Source: Algisphaera sp039180025
GTDB taxonomy: Bacteria; Planctomycetota; Phycisphaerae; Phycisphaerales; Phycisphaeraceae
Length of the DNA: 64,000 nucleotides
Assembly (NCBI GenBank): GCA_039180025.1
Contig: JBCDDZ010000008.1
Location: 30,195 to 94,194 of the forward strand
Direction of reading: 5' to 3'
Shown here: one piece after another, positions 5,557-14,852 of the stretch
Numbering within the stretch: the stretch's first letter is position 1
Layout: each line of letters begins with the position of its first letter
Notes under the pieces: model-generated
What the model was told of the DNA's origin: nothing
The model's input: the letters and a program-made list of their open reading frames with translations, nothing else
Databases searched by the model: none
Made by a program: the position numbers and the translations under genes

Positions 5557-8419
5557 CGCCAGCGTGGTGTAGCTCGGCTCGCCATCGGCCGAGGTCCCCG
5601 ACGCGTTCGAGCCCGAAGACCCGGAACGGCCGCGACCCCAGCAGTTCGTAGTCCGGCTGGCGACGCATCCGGGTGATCCGCTCTTCCACGTCTTGCACGC
5701 TAACTGCCGGGCTCACGTCTTCCAACACAATCGCCACGCCGCCGACGAAATCCTGTACGTCCGGGTCCTGAGCGGTGAACTGCCGCCCCATCGCGTTTTG
5801 ATAAAGCGACCCGCCCAGGATGGGCTCGACGATCCCCTTGGCCTGCCCCACGTCCAGCGCCCGGCCGGCAAAATCCACTGAAGCCGTGACGTCTAACTCG
5901 TCGCGGAACACGTACTTGATCGCGTCGCTGATGGCCGAGGAGTTCTCGATCAGCGTCGCCACGCTGAACCCGGTGGCCTCGCCGTTCTCGGCCGGGTCGC
6001 CGACCGTGACCACCTGTGCGGTTTCCAGAAGGGTCCAGTCCGGCACGGTCGGCAGGGGCGTGTCGTCGCCCTCGATCTCCGCGTTTTGCGCCGCGATCCG
6101 CTCGGCCTGCGCTTCGACGTCTTCGATGATCGCCGCGGCCCGCCCGGTTTCGCCGAAGCCCGCCAGCCGTTCACGCACCGTGTCCAGCGGCAACGACTGC
6201 CCCTCGCCCAGCTCAAACGTCACCTCGGTCCCCGAGCGAAACTCGATGTCTAAGAGGTCTTCGCCCCGGTACATCGCCGTGGTGATCCCCGCCACGATCA
6301 ACACCAAACTCACCGGCAGGAACAGCTTCCGCAGACCGATCCAGTTGACGTCGGGCGAGAGCAAACGCCGGAGCGCCGGCACGAGGGTCGGGAGCATCGG
6401 GAGGCTCTTGGCCTTAAACAAGACCATGTAAAGATCGATGATGACCCGCGTGGAAAACAAGGCCGTGAAGAGCGTAGCCAGGATCCCCACCCCGAGCACC
6501 ACGGCGAACCCCTTGACCTCCGCGGTCGCGGTGTAACCCAGCACAACGCAGGTAATCAGCGTCGTGATGTTCGCGTCCAGGATCGTCGACAACGCTTTGG
6601 CGAAGCCCAGCCGGACCGCGGTCGGGAGGTCCGCCTTGGCCTCCAACTCCTCCCGGATGCGCTCGAAGATCAGCACGTTCGCGTCGACGGCCATCCCGAT
6701 GGTCAGCACCAGACCCGCAATCCCCGGCAGCGTAAAGGTCGCCTCGATGAGCGACATGATCCCGAGGATAATGACCATGTTCGCCACCAGCGCGAAGTCC
6801 GCGACCAGCCCGGCGAACAGGTAGTAAAAGGCCATGAACAGCCCCACCACAATCAACGCCGTGACACACGCCCGCAGCCCTTTTTCCAGATTGTCCTGAC
6901 CCAGCGACGGCCCGGTGGTCTTCTGGGAGATCGGGTCGTAAGACAACTGCCCCTCGAGCGATCCCGCCCCGAGCGTGTTAATCAGGTAAGTGAATTCCGC
7001 GTTGCTGAATTCGCCGGTGATGGTGCCGCCCGACGTGAGCTGCCCTTGCAACTGCGGGGCAGACATCAGCTCGCCGTCGAGCACGATCGCCATCTGCCGG
7101 CCGACGTTGGGGCCGGTGAGCTGCCCCATCAGCACCGCGCCCTTGCCGTCGAGGTTGAACCCCACGGCCGGCCGACCCAGCGTGTCCGCGGTCCGGTACG
7201 TGTTGGTCAGCGTCCAGTCCTGGCTCGCGGTCATCGAGTCGCCGGGGGTGTTCGCCAGCAGCACGTAGAAGTCGCCGCCGTAAGCCCGGCCGACCAGGCC
7301 GCGCTGCGCGAACTCAGCCCCCGCGGACTGCGGGTTTTCGATCAGCCGTTCGCGGACAGCCGCCCGGTCGAAAAACTGCTCGAGCGATTGGATCTTGAAC
7401 CACCGCCAGTCCGCCGTCAGCCCCGCCCTCGGGCCCTTTTCGGCAAGACGCTGCACGTAGGTCGGTAAGTCCGCCGGCCGGGCCTGGCCTCCGGCCCCCG
7501 GCGTGGCCGCGATGCGGAACTCCAAGACCCCCGCCCCCCGCAGCATCCGGATCAGGTCTTCCGGATCGTCGAGCGGGCCTTTCTCGGCTTCAAATTCTTC
7601 GTAGGCCGTCGCCACCGCATCGATCTGCTCGGCCAGGCCGGGGTGCTGCGATTTGAGGTCTTCCCAGGCCAGCGTCCGCGGCGAGGGGTCGGTTTTCTTC
7701 CTCGCCTCACCCGACAGGGCCACGATCCGATCGAGCTGGTCCGCGGTGATCGCCCCGGACAGCGTCGCCTGCCGGGCATCGTTGAACGCCTGACGGGCCT
7801 CGCTGTAGGCCAGGGTCGCTTCGTTGAGGGCCGTAAACGCCTGGGCCTCGGCGGCCTGCGTCGCGTCGGTCGATTCGGCCTGTGCTTGCTCCAGTGCCGC
7901 GTCGTAAGCCGCCGCCGCCGCTTCGTAAGGTTCCCGCAGCGCGTCGCGTTCCGCCGCCAGTTCGTACAACCGTTCGAACGCCGCGATCCGGTCCGGCTCT
8001 TGCGTAAGCTCCCCGAACGCCGCCGCCCGCGCCGCCGCGTCGTCGACCTGCAACGCCGAGTCGACCGCCAACGGGTCCAGCGTGTTTTCGAGTAGTGCCG
8101 CCCGCGCCGCTTCGTAGGCCTCGCGCTTCTCCTTGACGATCGGGCCCGCCTGGGCCATCGTCACCGACAGCCGGTTGCCCGCCTCCTGCCGCCAGATCAG
8201 GTTCTTGGTTCCCGAGCTGTCCACACGCTCGCGCTGGATGGCGATCGTGTCGTTGATCACGTCCTCGGCGTTGGAGCCTTCGGGCACCAGCACGTCGTAG
8301 ACCAGCGTCGTCCCGCCCGCCAGGTCGATGCCGGGCTTGAGGCCTTTGACCGTGATCAATGCGGCACACCCGGCCAGGAGGACGAGGATGAGCGCCGGTT
8401 TCCAGAGGGGATATTTCAT
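5459..8419 (-). CDS. secD: SecD plus N-terminal SecF of a fused SecDF, frame lost near 5600
   Basis: Starts MKYPLWKPALILVLLAGC, one transmembrane span, followed by PGIDLAGGTTLVYDV, the SecD signature. A long charged, probably coiled-coil insertion (about residues 95-280) sits in the periplasmic domain. The membrane half has GMAVDANVLIFERIREEL, the SecD motif. SecF then follows without a stop (LDIEFRSGTEVTFEL). After YELLGSRPFRVFG the frame becomes non-homologous Arg/Gly-rich sequence to a stop at 5459, while the true continuation is in the next frame. A one-base shift between about 5590 and 5635 restores a single SecDF of about 1200 residues. It is the last gene of tgt-yajC-secDF; the GTG at 8479 is a weaker start. 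Confidence 0.88.
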   Translation of the reverse strand: MKYPLWKPALILVLLAGCAALITVKGLKPGIDLAGGTTLVYDVLVPEGSNAEDVINDTIAIQRERVDSSGTKNLIWRQEAGNRLSVTMAQAGPIVKEKREAYEAARAALLENTLDPLAVDSALQVDDAAARAAAFGELTQEPDRIAAFERLYELAAERDALREPYEAAAAAYDAALEQAQAESTDATQAAEAQAFTALNEATLAYSEARQAFNDARQATLSGAITADQLDRIVALSGEARKKTDPSPRTLAWEDLKSQHPGLAEQIDAVATAYEEFEAEKGPLDDPEDLIRMLRGAGVLEFRIAATPGAGGQARPADLPTYVQRLAEKGPRAGLTADWRWFKIQSLEQFFDRAAVRERLIENPQSAGAEFAQRGLVGRAYGGDFYVLLANTPGDSMTASQDWTLTNTYRTADTLGRPAVGFNLDGKGAVLMGQLTGPNVGRQMAIVLDGELMSAPQLQGQLTSGGTITGEFSNAEFTYLINTLGAGSLEGQLSYDPISQKTTGPSLGQDNLEKGLRACVTALIVVGLFMAFYYLFAGLVADFALVANMVIILGIMSLIEATFTLPGIAGLVLTIGMAVDANVLIFERIREELEAKADLPTAVRLGFAKALSTILDANITTLITCVVLGYTATAEVKGFAVVLGVGILATLFTALFSTRVIIDLYMVLFKAKSLPMLPTLVPALRRLLSPDVNWIGLRKLFLPVSLVLIVAGITTAMYRGEDLLDIEFRSGTEVTFELGEGQSLPLDTVRERLAGFGETGRAAAIIEDVEAQAERIAAQNAEIEGDDTPLPTVPDWTLLETAQVVTVGDPAENGEATGFSVATLIENSSAISDAIKYVFRDELDVTASVDFAGRALDVGQAKGIVEPILGGSLYQNAMGRQFTAQDPDVQDFVGGVAIVLEDVSPAVSVQDVEERITRMRRQPDYELLGSRPFRVFGLERVGDLGRWRAELHHAGGGRTGHGYELRGRPQPIHRRTGARGDRVGLGA

Positions 8420-8545
8420 GGGATTACAACAAAGTATCGGGGAATCAATCGAGAACAGGATCGGCCGCACCGCCACCACGCACGCGGGGCCTGAGGCCGG
8501 CTCAGCCCTCTGATCATCGGTGGCCGAGACGCCCGGGCAGGAAAA

Positions 8546-8998
8546 CTAGTCTTCCAGCACCGCGCTGATGGCTGTCTTGGCGAAACGCATGCGGGTATTG
8601 GAGTTTTCATCGACTTTGACCAGCACTTCGTCGTCGCGGACTTCGACGACGGTGCCCAACACGCCGCCGGCGGTCTGGACCTTCGCGCCTTTCTTGAGCT
8701 GCTCCAGCATCGCGGCCCGGCGTTTTTTCTCCTTCCGCCCGCCGCTCATCGAGAAGATGAACAGCATGCCCACCACCAGGATCATGATGAACAGGAAGCT
8801 ACTGCCGAACGGGCCCGCGGAGGTGTCCTGCGTCTCGCCGGTGGCCGGGCTGCCGTCGGCGGTCGTGGAGGCCGTCGAGCCCGCACCCCCGTCAGGATTC
8901 GCGGAAGGGGCCGCACCCGGCGGCGGGGCGTCGTCGGCCTGAGCCAGGAGTTGCGGGGCGGGAACCAGAGACCATGCTGAGGGGGGAGACCAGTCCAT
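8546..8998 (-). CDS. yajC: Preprotein translocase subunit YajC
   Basis: Small inner-membrane partner of SecDF. The 150-residue protein is longer than the usual 90-110 because of an Ala/Gly/Thr-rich extension (residues about 15-65). One transmembrane span follows (SSFLFIMILVVGMLFIFSM), then the conserved cytoplasmic part: RKEKKRRAAMLEQLKKGAKVQTAGGVLGTVVEV and the ending DENSNTRMRFAKTAISAVLED. Position between tgt and secDF on the same strand is the classical order. A start inside the extension is possible; the first ATG at 8998 is used. Confidence 0.93.
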   Translation of the reverse strand: MDWSPPSAWSLVPAPQLLAQADDAPPPGAAPSANPDGGAGSTASTTADGSPATGETQDTSAGPFGSSFLFIMILVVGMLFIFSMSGGRKEKKRRAAMLEQLKKGAKVQTAGGVLGTVVEVRDDEVLVKVDENSNTRMRFAKTAISAVLED

Positions 8999-9100
8999 TG
9001 TGGGGTGGAGTTCCGAGGGGGTTACAGAAGCCGGGGACGCAGCGGCGGAGCGGGCCCCGCGGCCACGCAGAACCCCTAACCACCAGGCTCCCGAGCGGAG

Positions 9101-10303
9101 TCAATCGGTAAACGCGACCGGCCAACGCTCGGCCAAGTCTGACCACGCATTGTCACGGATCGCCCCGCGGATGTCCAATAGCAGACGCTGGAAATGACGC
9201 AGATTGTGCAGGCTCACCAAAATGCCCCCCAACATCTCCTGGGCCTGGAACAGGTGTCGCAGGTACGAGCGGGAGAACCCGCCGCCGCAGGCCGTGCAGT
9301 CGCAGCCCGCTTCGATGGGGCCCGGGTCGTTGGCAAACCGTGCATTCTTGAGCCGGATCAGCCCCCGCGACGTGAACGCGCTGGCGTTACGGCCGTTGCG
9401 GGTCGGCAGCACGCAGTCAAACATATCCACCCCCGCCCGCACCGCCGCGACGATATCCCGCTCGTAACCCACCCCCATCAGGTAGCGGGGCCGATCTTCG
9501 GGCAGGAGCCCCGCCGTGTGCTCCACCACCCGCCGGATCTCTCCGCTGCCCTCGCCCACCGCGACCCCGCCGATCGCGAACCCCGGGAGGTCGTGCTGGG
9601 TGACCCGCTGGGCGCAGTAAGTCCGCTGCTCCAGGTCCGTCCCCCCCTGCACGATCCCGAACAGCCCCTGCTCGTCCCACCGACCCGACGCGCGGTGCGC
9701 CCGGACGCAGCGGTCGAGCCAGCGCAGCGTCCGCTCGTTCGCGGTGCCGACCCGGGCCGTGTATTCCGCCGGGCTCAGCGGCTTGCCCTCGAGCCCGCCG
9801 GCGGCTTTGGCCGCGTCGCTCCGCGGGTTAAATTTCGGCACCACCGCCGGGGGGCAGTCGTCGAACGCCATGATGATGTCCGCCCCGAGTTCCTCCTGCA
9901 CCCGCATCGACCGCTCGGGCGTGAGCTCGATCGTCGAGCCGTCGAGATGACTTTTAAAACGCACCCCGTCGTCATCGATCCGGTTGATGCCGCCCAGGCT
10001 GAAAACCTGGAACCCCCCCGAGTCCGTCAGCATCGGCCCCCGCCAACCCGTCCAGTCCTGGAGCCCGCCCATCTCCGCGATCAGTTCGCTCCCCGGGCGA
10101 AGCAGGAGATGATAGGTATTGCCCAAGACCACCTGCGCTCCGGTCTCCGCCACGTCCCGCGGCAGCAAGCCCTTGATCGTCCCTTGCGTTCCCACCGGCA
10201 TGAACGCCGGCGTATCGAACCCCCCGTGCGGGGTGGTCACCCGCCCCACCCGTGCGGCGGATTGCGGGTCCCGGTGCAACATCTCGTAGGTGATCGCCGA
10301 CAT
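9101..10303 (-). CDS. tgt: tRNA-guanine transglycosylase (queuine tRNA-ribosyltransferase)
   Basis: Exchanges guanine-34 for a queuosine precursor in tRNAs with GUN anticodons. The 400-residue protein has the family landmarks: PAFMPVGTQGTIKGLLP, LGNTYHLLLRPG, the general-base Asp94 in MLTDSGGFQVFSLG, GIVQGG, the nucleophile aspartate in MFDCVLPTRNGRNASAFT, and the zinc site CDCTACGGG followed by the histidine in SLHNLRHF. Length is normal. It leads the minus-strand tgt-yajC-secDF group, an arrangement seen in many bacteria. The start ATG at 10303 gives MSAITYEML, standard for the family. Confidence 0.97.
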   Translation of the reverse strand: MSAITYEMLHRDPQSAARVGRVTTPHGGFDTPAFMPVGTQGTIKGLLPRDVAETGAQVVLGNTYHLLLRPGSELIAEMGGLQDWTGWRGPMLTDSGGFQVFSLGGINRIDDDGVRFKSHLDGSTIELTPERSMRVQEELGADIIMAFDDCPPAVVPKFNPRSDAAKAAGGLEGKPLSPAEYTARVGTANERTLRWLDRCVRAHRASGRWDEQGLFGIVQGGTDLEQRTYCAQRVTQHDLPGFAIGGVAVGEGSGEIRRVVEHTAGLLPEDRPRYLMGVGYERDIVAAVRAGVDMFDCVLPTRNGRNASAFTSRGLIRLKNARFANDPGPIEAGCDCTACGGGFSRSYLRHLFQAQEMLGGILVSLHNLRHFQRLLLDIRGAIRDNAWSDLAERWPVAFTD

Positions 10304-10692
10304 ACGTGCTCGATCTTAAGGCTTACGGTTCGGGGCAGAGCAAGACACCGGAACCTGCTCCGAGGCTTCCGCGCACCCTACAGCGTAACCCCGCGGCCGA
10401 TGCCTGGCCCTCGCGACCAGATCGTTCCCGCCAATTATGAAAAACAACCTCCCGCAAAATCCCACCAATCTCAGGCGTGAGACCGACCCGCGGGCCGTTG
10501 CTCGGTAAGGCCAGATGCGTGAGGCAAGCGATATTCCGCACATACCCGGCCACGCCCCGGCCGGGAGGTTTTCATATCGGATGCCCAGATAGTCGATAAG
10601 GCATCGACCGCGGACGCCGGTGGGCCACACCGGCCTCGGCGCGTGGCCGCCGCCCGTCACCGGCCGCCCCTTGCTTTTCCTGGAGCCTCTGT
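10304..10692. other. Divergent intergenic region, no gene recognised
   Basis: Between the divergently transcribed tgt and sulfotransferase genes. Short open frames here (for example 10316-10660 minus) have no family resemblance and arise from high GC content. GCCGGTG at 10617-10623 and CACCGGC at 10629-10635 form a seven-base stem close to the sulfotransferase start. I see no riboswitch signature. Confidence 0.5.
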
Positions 10693-11610
10693 TTGGAACC
10701 GTCGCTACTCATCATCGGCTCGCCGCGCTGCGGCACGACGTGGATGTACCGGACGCTCCAGCAACACCCCGATGTGTTGGTGCCACTGGACAAGGAAACC
10801 GACTTTTTCTACCACCACAAGTGGATGCAGAAGCTGGGGCTCAAGGGCTACCACGCGCTGTTCGTGGACGCCCAGGGCAACCCCCCCGCCGACCCGGCCG
10901 GCAAAGTCGCGGTCGAGAGCTGCCCGCAGTACTGCAAGCTCGACCGGGGGATGATCCAGAAGCTGCACACGCTCTACCCCGAGATCAGGATCATGCAGTC
11001 CATCCGCGAGCCGGTCAGCCGGACGTGGTCCCTGGTTTCCCGGATGCGGATCGACCGGCCGATCACCGACGAAGCCGAACTCAAACGCCAGCTCCCCGCC
11101 ATCCTCCGCCACGTCGAGAAGGCCCGGGTCTGGCGGTGCAACGACTACGCCGCCATCATCGACCGCTGGCAGCCGGTCTTCGGCAACCGCTTTAAGTTCA
11201 TCGTGTTCGACGACCTGAAAAAAGACGCCGACGCGTTCCGCTCCGATTTCCTCGGGTTCGTCGGCGTCGACCCCGCCTGGACGCCGCCGGTCGATCAGCA
11301 CAAAAGTGCGACCGATCGCAATATCCAGATGCCCGAATTGTTCGCCTGGTACGTGGCGACGCAATCTATTGAAATGGTCCGCCGCCTCAACGAAAAATTC
11401 GACGGCCGAGTGGACGGCTGGGTCGAAAAGCTCGAGGGCTACCTGGGCCAAACCACCCCGACCCGCCGGCTGATGCGTTGGGTGAATCAGCACCTGCTCA
11501 CCGTGCCCGAACGGGTCGCCTACAGCTTCTACGCTGGGCACCGCGTGCGAGCACGCAACCGGGTGATGGCCGACATGATCCGGGATTACCGCCAGCCGTC
11601 GGGCTCTTAG
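10693..11610 (+). CDS. Sulfotransferase family protein
   Basis: Predicted transfer of sulfonate from PAPS to an alcohol or amine, typically on a carbohydrate or lipid. The PAPS 5'-phosphosulfate loop is GSPRCGTTWMYRTL (residues about 9-22); a 3'-phosphate-binding segment is IREPVSRTWSLVSRM (about 101-115), with the usual serine. About 305 residues, no signal peptide and no clear membrane span, so the enzyme is cytoplasmic or membrane-associated. It starts at a TTG with GGAG eight bases upstream; no in-frame ATG lies before the PAPS loop. It stands alone, convergent with ubiD. The acceptor cannot be read from the sequence; sulfated polysaccharides are typical of marine planctomycetes. Confidence 0.85.
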   Translation: MEPSLLIIGSPRCGTTWMYRTLQQHPDVLVPLDKETDFFYHHKWMQKLGLKGYHALFVDAQGNPPADPAGKVAVESCPQYCKLDRGMIQKLHTLYPEIRIMQSIREPVSRTWSLVSRMRIDRPITDEAELKRQLPAILRHVEKARVWRCNDYAAIIDRWQPVFGNRFKFIVFDDLKKDADAFRSDFLGFVGVDPAWTPPVDQHKSATDRNIQMPELFAWYVATQSIEMVRRLNEKFDGRVDGWVEKLEGYLGQTTPTRRLMRWVNQHLLTVPERVAYSFYAGHRVRARNRVMADMIRDYRQPSGS

Positions 11611-11657
11611 CCAATCCCGCGCGGGTGTTCGTGACGGCCGGTGGCCGGTGTGCGGCG

Positions 11658-13439
11658 CTACGACAGCCCGTATTCCGCCCAGCGTTCGTCAACCCGGCGC
11701 TTGATGTCGTCGGACATGTTGAGGAGGGTCGGCCAATCGCGAACGGGGTGGCCGTGGACCTCTTCGCCGGGGATTTTACGGGTGGCGTCGAGCCCGATCT
11801 TGGTCCCCGCGCCCAGGCGTGGCGCGGCGTGATCGAGGATGTCCAGCGGGCCGTTGACCATCTCGATGTCCCGCCCCGGGTCCGCGTTCGCGAGCAGTTG
11901 AAACAGCACTTCTTCGTGGTCGTGGACGTTGACGTCGTGATCGACCACGACGATCGCCTTGGTCCACGCCATCTGCCCCGCCCCCCAGATCGCGTGCATC
12001 ACCCGGCGAGCCTGGAGCGGATACTCTTTTTTGATCTTCACGAACGCGCAGTTGTGGAAGCAGCCGAACATCGGCAGGTCGTAGTCGAGGATGTCGGGGA
12101 TCAGCGTCTTTAACAGCGGGAGAAACACACGCTCGGTCGCTTTGCCCAGGTAGTAGTCTTCCTGCGGCGGCCGCCCCACGATTGTGGTCGGGTAGATCGC
12201 TCCCTCGCGGGGCGAGTGTTCTTTTGCCGCCGCCCCTTCGCCGGACGCCGCTCCGCTTTTTTTCGGAGACACGGGGCCGCGGTGGGTGACGGCCGTGACG
12301 GTAAACACCGGGTAACGGTCGGGCAGCGAGTAGAACCCGGTGTGGTCTCCGAACGGCCCCTCGAACACCGCGCCGGGGCCCAGTTCCGGGGGGGCCTGGC
12401 CGTACCTCGGCCGCGGGTCGTATCCGATCGGCCCCGCCTCGGTGCTGACGTAACCCTCGATCACGATCTCCGCGTTGGCCGGGACGTGGAGGTCGATGGT
12501 TTTACATTTAACCAGTTTGATGCTCGACCGGTTTAAAAAACCCGCAAACATCAGTTCGCTGATCCCCGGGGGCAGCGGCGCAGTGGCCGCGTAGGGCAGC
12601 ACGCTCTCGCCGCCGAGCACGATCGCCAGCGGCATACCCGGGCCGTGGTCGCCCGCCGATGCGTGGTGCTTCTTCCACGCCCGCCAGTGGCTCGCCCCGT
12701 CGTGGTGCATGTGCCAGTGCATCGCGGTGCGTTTCGCGTCGATCAACTGCGCGCGGTACATCCCGACGTTGCGTGACGGCCGCGGCTCGCCGTCGGGCTT
12801 GCCCGCGTCGTCGGGGTGGATCGTGTACATGCCCGCGAGCGTGATATATCGCCCCTGCCCCGCCGCCGTGCCCGACGCCTCGGGCGACAGCCCGTACCCG
12901 CAGGTCCGCGGGTCGCCGTCGTCCGGCCAGCACTTGATGATCGGCAGGTCGTAAAGATTCACCTCGTCGCCGATTTTCACCACCTCTTGGCAGACCCCCG
13001 ATTTGACGACCTTGGGCGGCGCCTGCCCGGCGACCTTGGCGAGTTCGACCCCCTTCTTGATCTTGTCCATCAGCGACGCCGGCGGCTCGGGCTTGACCAG
13101 CGACGCCACCCGTTCGGCCAGCCCATCGAATCCCGAGTCGAGACAGCCCATCGCCATCTCCATCCGCCGGTAGCTGCCAAACGCGTTAATCAGCAGCGAA
13201 AACGCCGCCCGGCCCTGGGGTGTCTGAACGTTTTCAAACAGCAGGGCCCGGCCCCCCAGATGGTGGTGCAGCGGGTCGAACGCCGATGCGTGGTCCGAGC
13301 GGTGCGCGGCCGGAGACTTGCTGACCCGGTCCGCGATCTCGGTCACCTCGAGCATCGACGACACCGGGGCGGTCACCCGATGCAGCTCACCCGCCGCGTC
13401 GAGCGCATCTACGAAATCTCTCAAGGTGGGATACGTCAT
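11658..13439 (-). CDS. UbiD-family decarboxylase (menaquinone-type)
   Basis: A prenylated-FMN-dependent decarboxylase of aromatic acids, 593 residues. Conserved blocks: NVGMYRAQLIDAKRTAMHWH (metal and prFMN binding, with the conserved Arg), IVIEGYVSTEAGPIGYDP and EGPFGDHTGFYSLPDRYPVF (the catalytic Glu region), then FVKIKKEYPLQARRVM and VDHDVNVHD. A Ser/Lys/Ala-rich insert (residues about 421-443, SPKKSGAASGEGAAAKEHSP) lies just after VTHRGPV and is unusual. The start MTYPTLRDFVDALDAAGEL is chosen over an Arg-rich upstream extension. Sequence alone does not settle UbiD against MqnL of the futalosine menaquinone pathway; the latter is plausible for this lineage. It is the last of the minus-strand run with doxX, proC and tyrA. 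Confidence 0.85.
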   Translation of the reverse strand: MTYPTLRDFVDALDAAGELHRVTAPVSSMLEVTEIADRVSKSPAAHRSDHASAFDPLHHHLGGRALLFENVQTPQGRAAFSLLINAFGSYRRMEMAMGCLDSGFDGLAERVASLVKPEPPASLMDKIKKGVELAKVAGQAPPKVVKSGVCQEVVKIGDEVNLYDLPIIKCWPDDGDPRTCGYGLSPEASGTAAGQGRYITLAGMYTIHPDDAGKPDGEPRPSRNVGMYRAQLIDAKRTAMHWHMHHDGASHWRAWKKHHASAGDHGPGMPLAIVLGGESVLPYAATAPLPPGISELMFAGFLNRSSIKLVKCKTIDLHVPANAEIVIEGYVSTEAGPIGYDPRPRYGQAPPELGPGAVFEGPFGDHTGFYSLPDRYPVFTVTAVTHRGPVSPKKSGAASGEGAAAKEHSPREGAIYPTTIVGRPPQEDYYLGKATERVFLPLLKTLIPDILDYDLPMFGCFHNCAFVKIKKEYPLQARRVMHAIWGAGQMAWTKAIVVVDHDVNVHDHEEVLFQLLANADPGRDIEMVNGPLDILDHAAPRLGAGTKIGLDATRKIPGEEVHGHPVRDWPTLLNMSDDIKRRVDERWAEYGLS

Positions 13440-13518
13440 CGCGGTCGCCTGGCCTTTCTTTTCCGCCCGTCGGGGAGTCCGAGCATAGCCCCGCCGCGGC
13501 GCGTCGGCCCGGCCACGC

Positions 13519-13986
13519 TCAACCGCCCGAGGCTTTTCGGCCCCGCCACAGGTGATCGATCGACAGCCGCCCCGGCCCCACACACGCCAGCAGGAACGCG
13601 GCCGCCGTGGTGATATAGTTCGCGCTGAACGGCCCCCCCGACCCGCCGGGCTGCGCCGAAGGGCCGAACTTCATCGCCAACGCGATGGTAAAGCTCAGCA
13701 CCATCAGCGCGGTCAATGCCGCCATCACCGTGCTAAACAGCCCCAGCACCAGCAGCGCCCCGACCACCACTTCCGCCCACGGCAGCGCGTAGCCGTAGGG
13801 AGCCGCCAAAGCATCCGGCAGCCAACCCGGCTGGAGCCCTTTGAAGTCGCCGCGGTAGAAATGGCCCACCCCTTGATTCAATTCACCCCGCACTTTGCCG
13901 ACCCCCGCCAGCGCGAGATACACGCCGATCGCGACCCGAGTCAACAGGAGGGCGAGGTCGATGAGAGCCTTCTTTTTATGTTGCAT
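13519..13986 (-). CDS. DoxX family membrane protein
   Basis: A 155-residue integral membrane protein with the DoxX pattern: LLLTRVAIGVYLALAGVGKV (first span with the conserved Arg and the Gly-x-x-K), then YALPWAEVVVGALLVLGL, VMAALTALMVLSFTIALAMKFG and a final span ending LSIDHLW. Four spans are expected. DoxX proteins are subunits or relatives of quinone-linked thiosulfate oxidation and redox stress systems; the role here is unknown. A long Gly/Arg-rich upstream extension is rejected because MQHKKKALIDL has a good ribosome-binding sequence (AAAGGGA) seven bases before it. Confidence 0.85.
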   Translation of the reverse strand: MQHKKKALIDLALLLTRVAIGVYLALAGVGKVRGELNQGVGHFYRGDFKGLQPGWLPDALAAPYGYALPWAEVVVGALLVLGLFSTVMAALTALMVLSFTIALAMKFGPSAQPGGSGGPFSANYITTAAAFLLACVGPGRLSIDHLWRGRKASGG

Positions 13987-14048
13987 CCGTATCCCTTTCG
14001 AAAATAACGAAGCCGATGTCCCACGACAGGGACGCGCCGCGGCGGATT

Positions 14049-14852
14049 TTACCCCCCCAACTCGACCGACCGGTCCCGGGCCGCCCGCAGCGCCGCCACC
14101 ACCGCCTCGCGGACCCCGCCTCGGTCCAGAGACGCGATCGCCGCCGCGGTCGTGCCGCCCGGGCTCGTCACCTTGCGGCGCAGGTCCGACGCCGAATCCG
14201 GCGAGGCGGCGAACAATTCGGACGCCCCCCACAGCGTCTGGCTTACCAGCAGACGGGCCTGCTCGGACAGGCCGAGTTGGTTCGCCGCGTCCTGCATCGC
14301 CTCGGCGAGGTAAAACAGGTACGCCGGGCCGCTGCCCGACACCGCGGTCACCGCGTCGAGTTCGGTTTCGCGGACCCGGATCGCTTCGCCGCAGGCCCCG
14401 AACAGTTTCATCGCCAGGGCGTCGTCGCCCGGCCGAGCGTGTGTCCCGAGCGCTACCCCGGACATCCCCCGGCCGATCATCAGCGGCGTGTTGGGCATGA
14501 CCCGGACCACGCGGGCGGGCTGGCCGATGGCCGCGGCGATCCGGTCGCTGGAGAGCCCCGCCATGATCGAGATCACGGTCTGCCGTTCGCAGTCGAACCC
14601 CTGCCAGATCTCGCCAAGCTTGGTCAGCGTCTGCGGCTTGACCGCCAGCAGCACCGCCTCACAGGACGCGACCAGTTCGGTGTTGCTTTCTGCAGAAGCG
14701 ACCCCGAATCCGCGGAAAACCTCCAGGCGCTGCTCGCTCGGGTCGCTCGCCAGCAGCCGCTCCGCGGGGACAACGCCGCGGTCCACCGCGCCGCGGGCGA
14801 TCGCCTCGGCCATGTTCCCCGCGCCGATCATCCCCAAGGTGTATGTGGTCAT
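14049..14852 (-). CDS. proC: Pyrroline-5-carboxylate reductase
   Basis: Reduces 1-pyrroline-5-carboxylate to proline with NAD(P)H. The 267-residue protein opens with the dinucleotide fold GMIGAGNMAEAIARG (residues 7-21). VKPQTL, VVRVMPNTPLMIGRGMSG, the C-terminal domain stretch DAVTAVSGSGPAYLFYLAEAM and the late VTSPGGTTAAAIASLD are all family signatures. The start codon overlaps the tyrA stop by four bases, so the two are translationally coupled. Function is secure. Confidence 0.96.
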   Translation of the reverse strand: MTTYTLGMIGAGNMAEAIARGAVDRGVVPAERLLASDPSEQRLEVFRGFGVASAESNTELVASCEAVLLAVKPQTLTKLGEIWQGFDCERQTVISIMAGLSSDRIAAAIGQPARVVRVMPNTPLMIGRGMSGVALGTHARPGDDALAMKLFGACGEAIRVRETELDAVTAVSGSGPAYLFYLAEAMQDAANQLGLSEQARLLVSQTLWGASELFAASPDSASDLRRKVTSPGGTTAAAIASLDRGGVREAVVAALRAARDRSVELGG

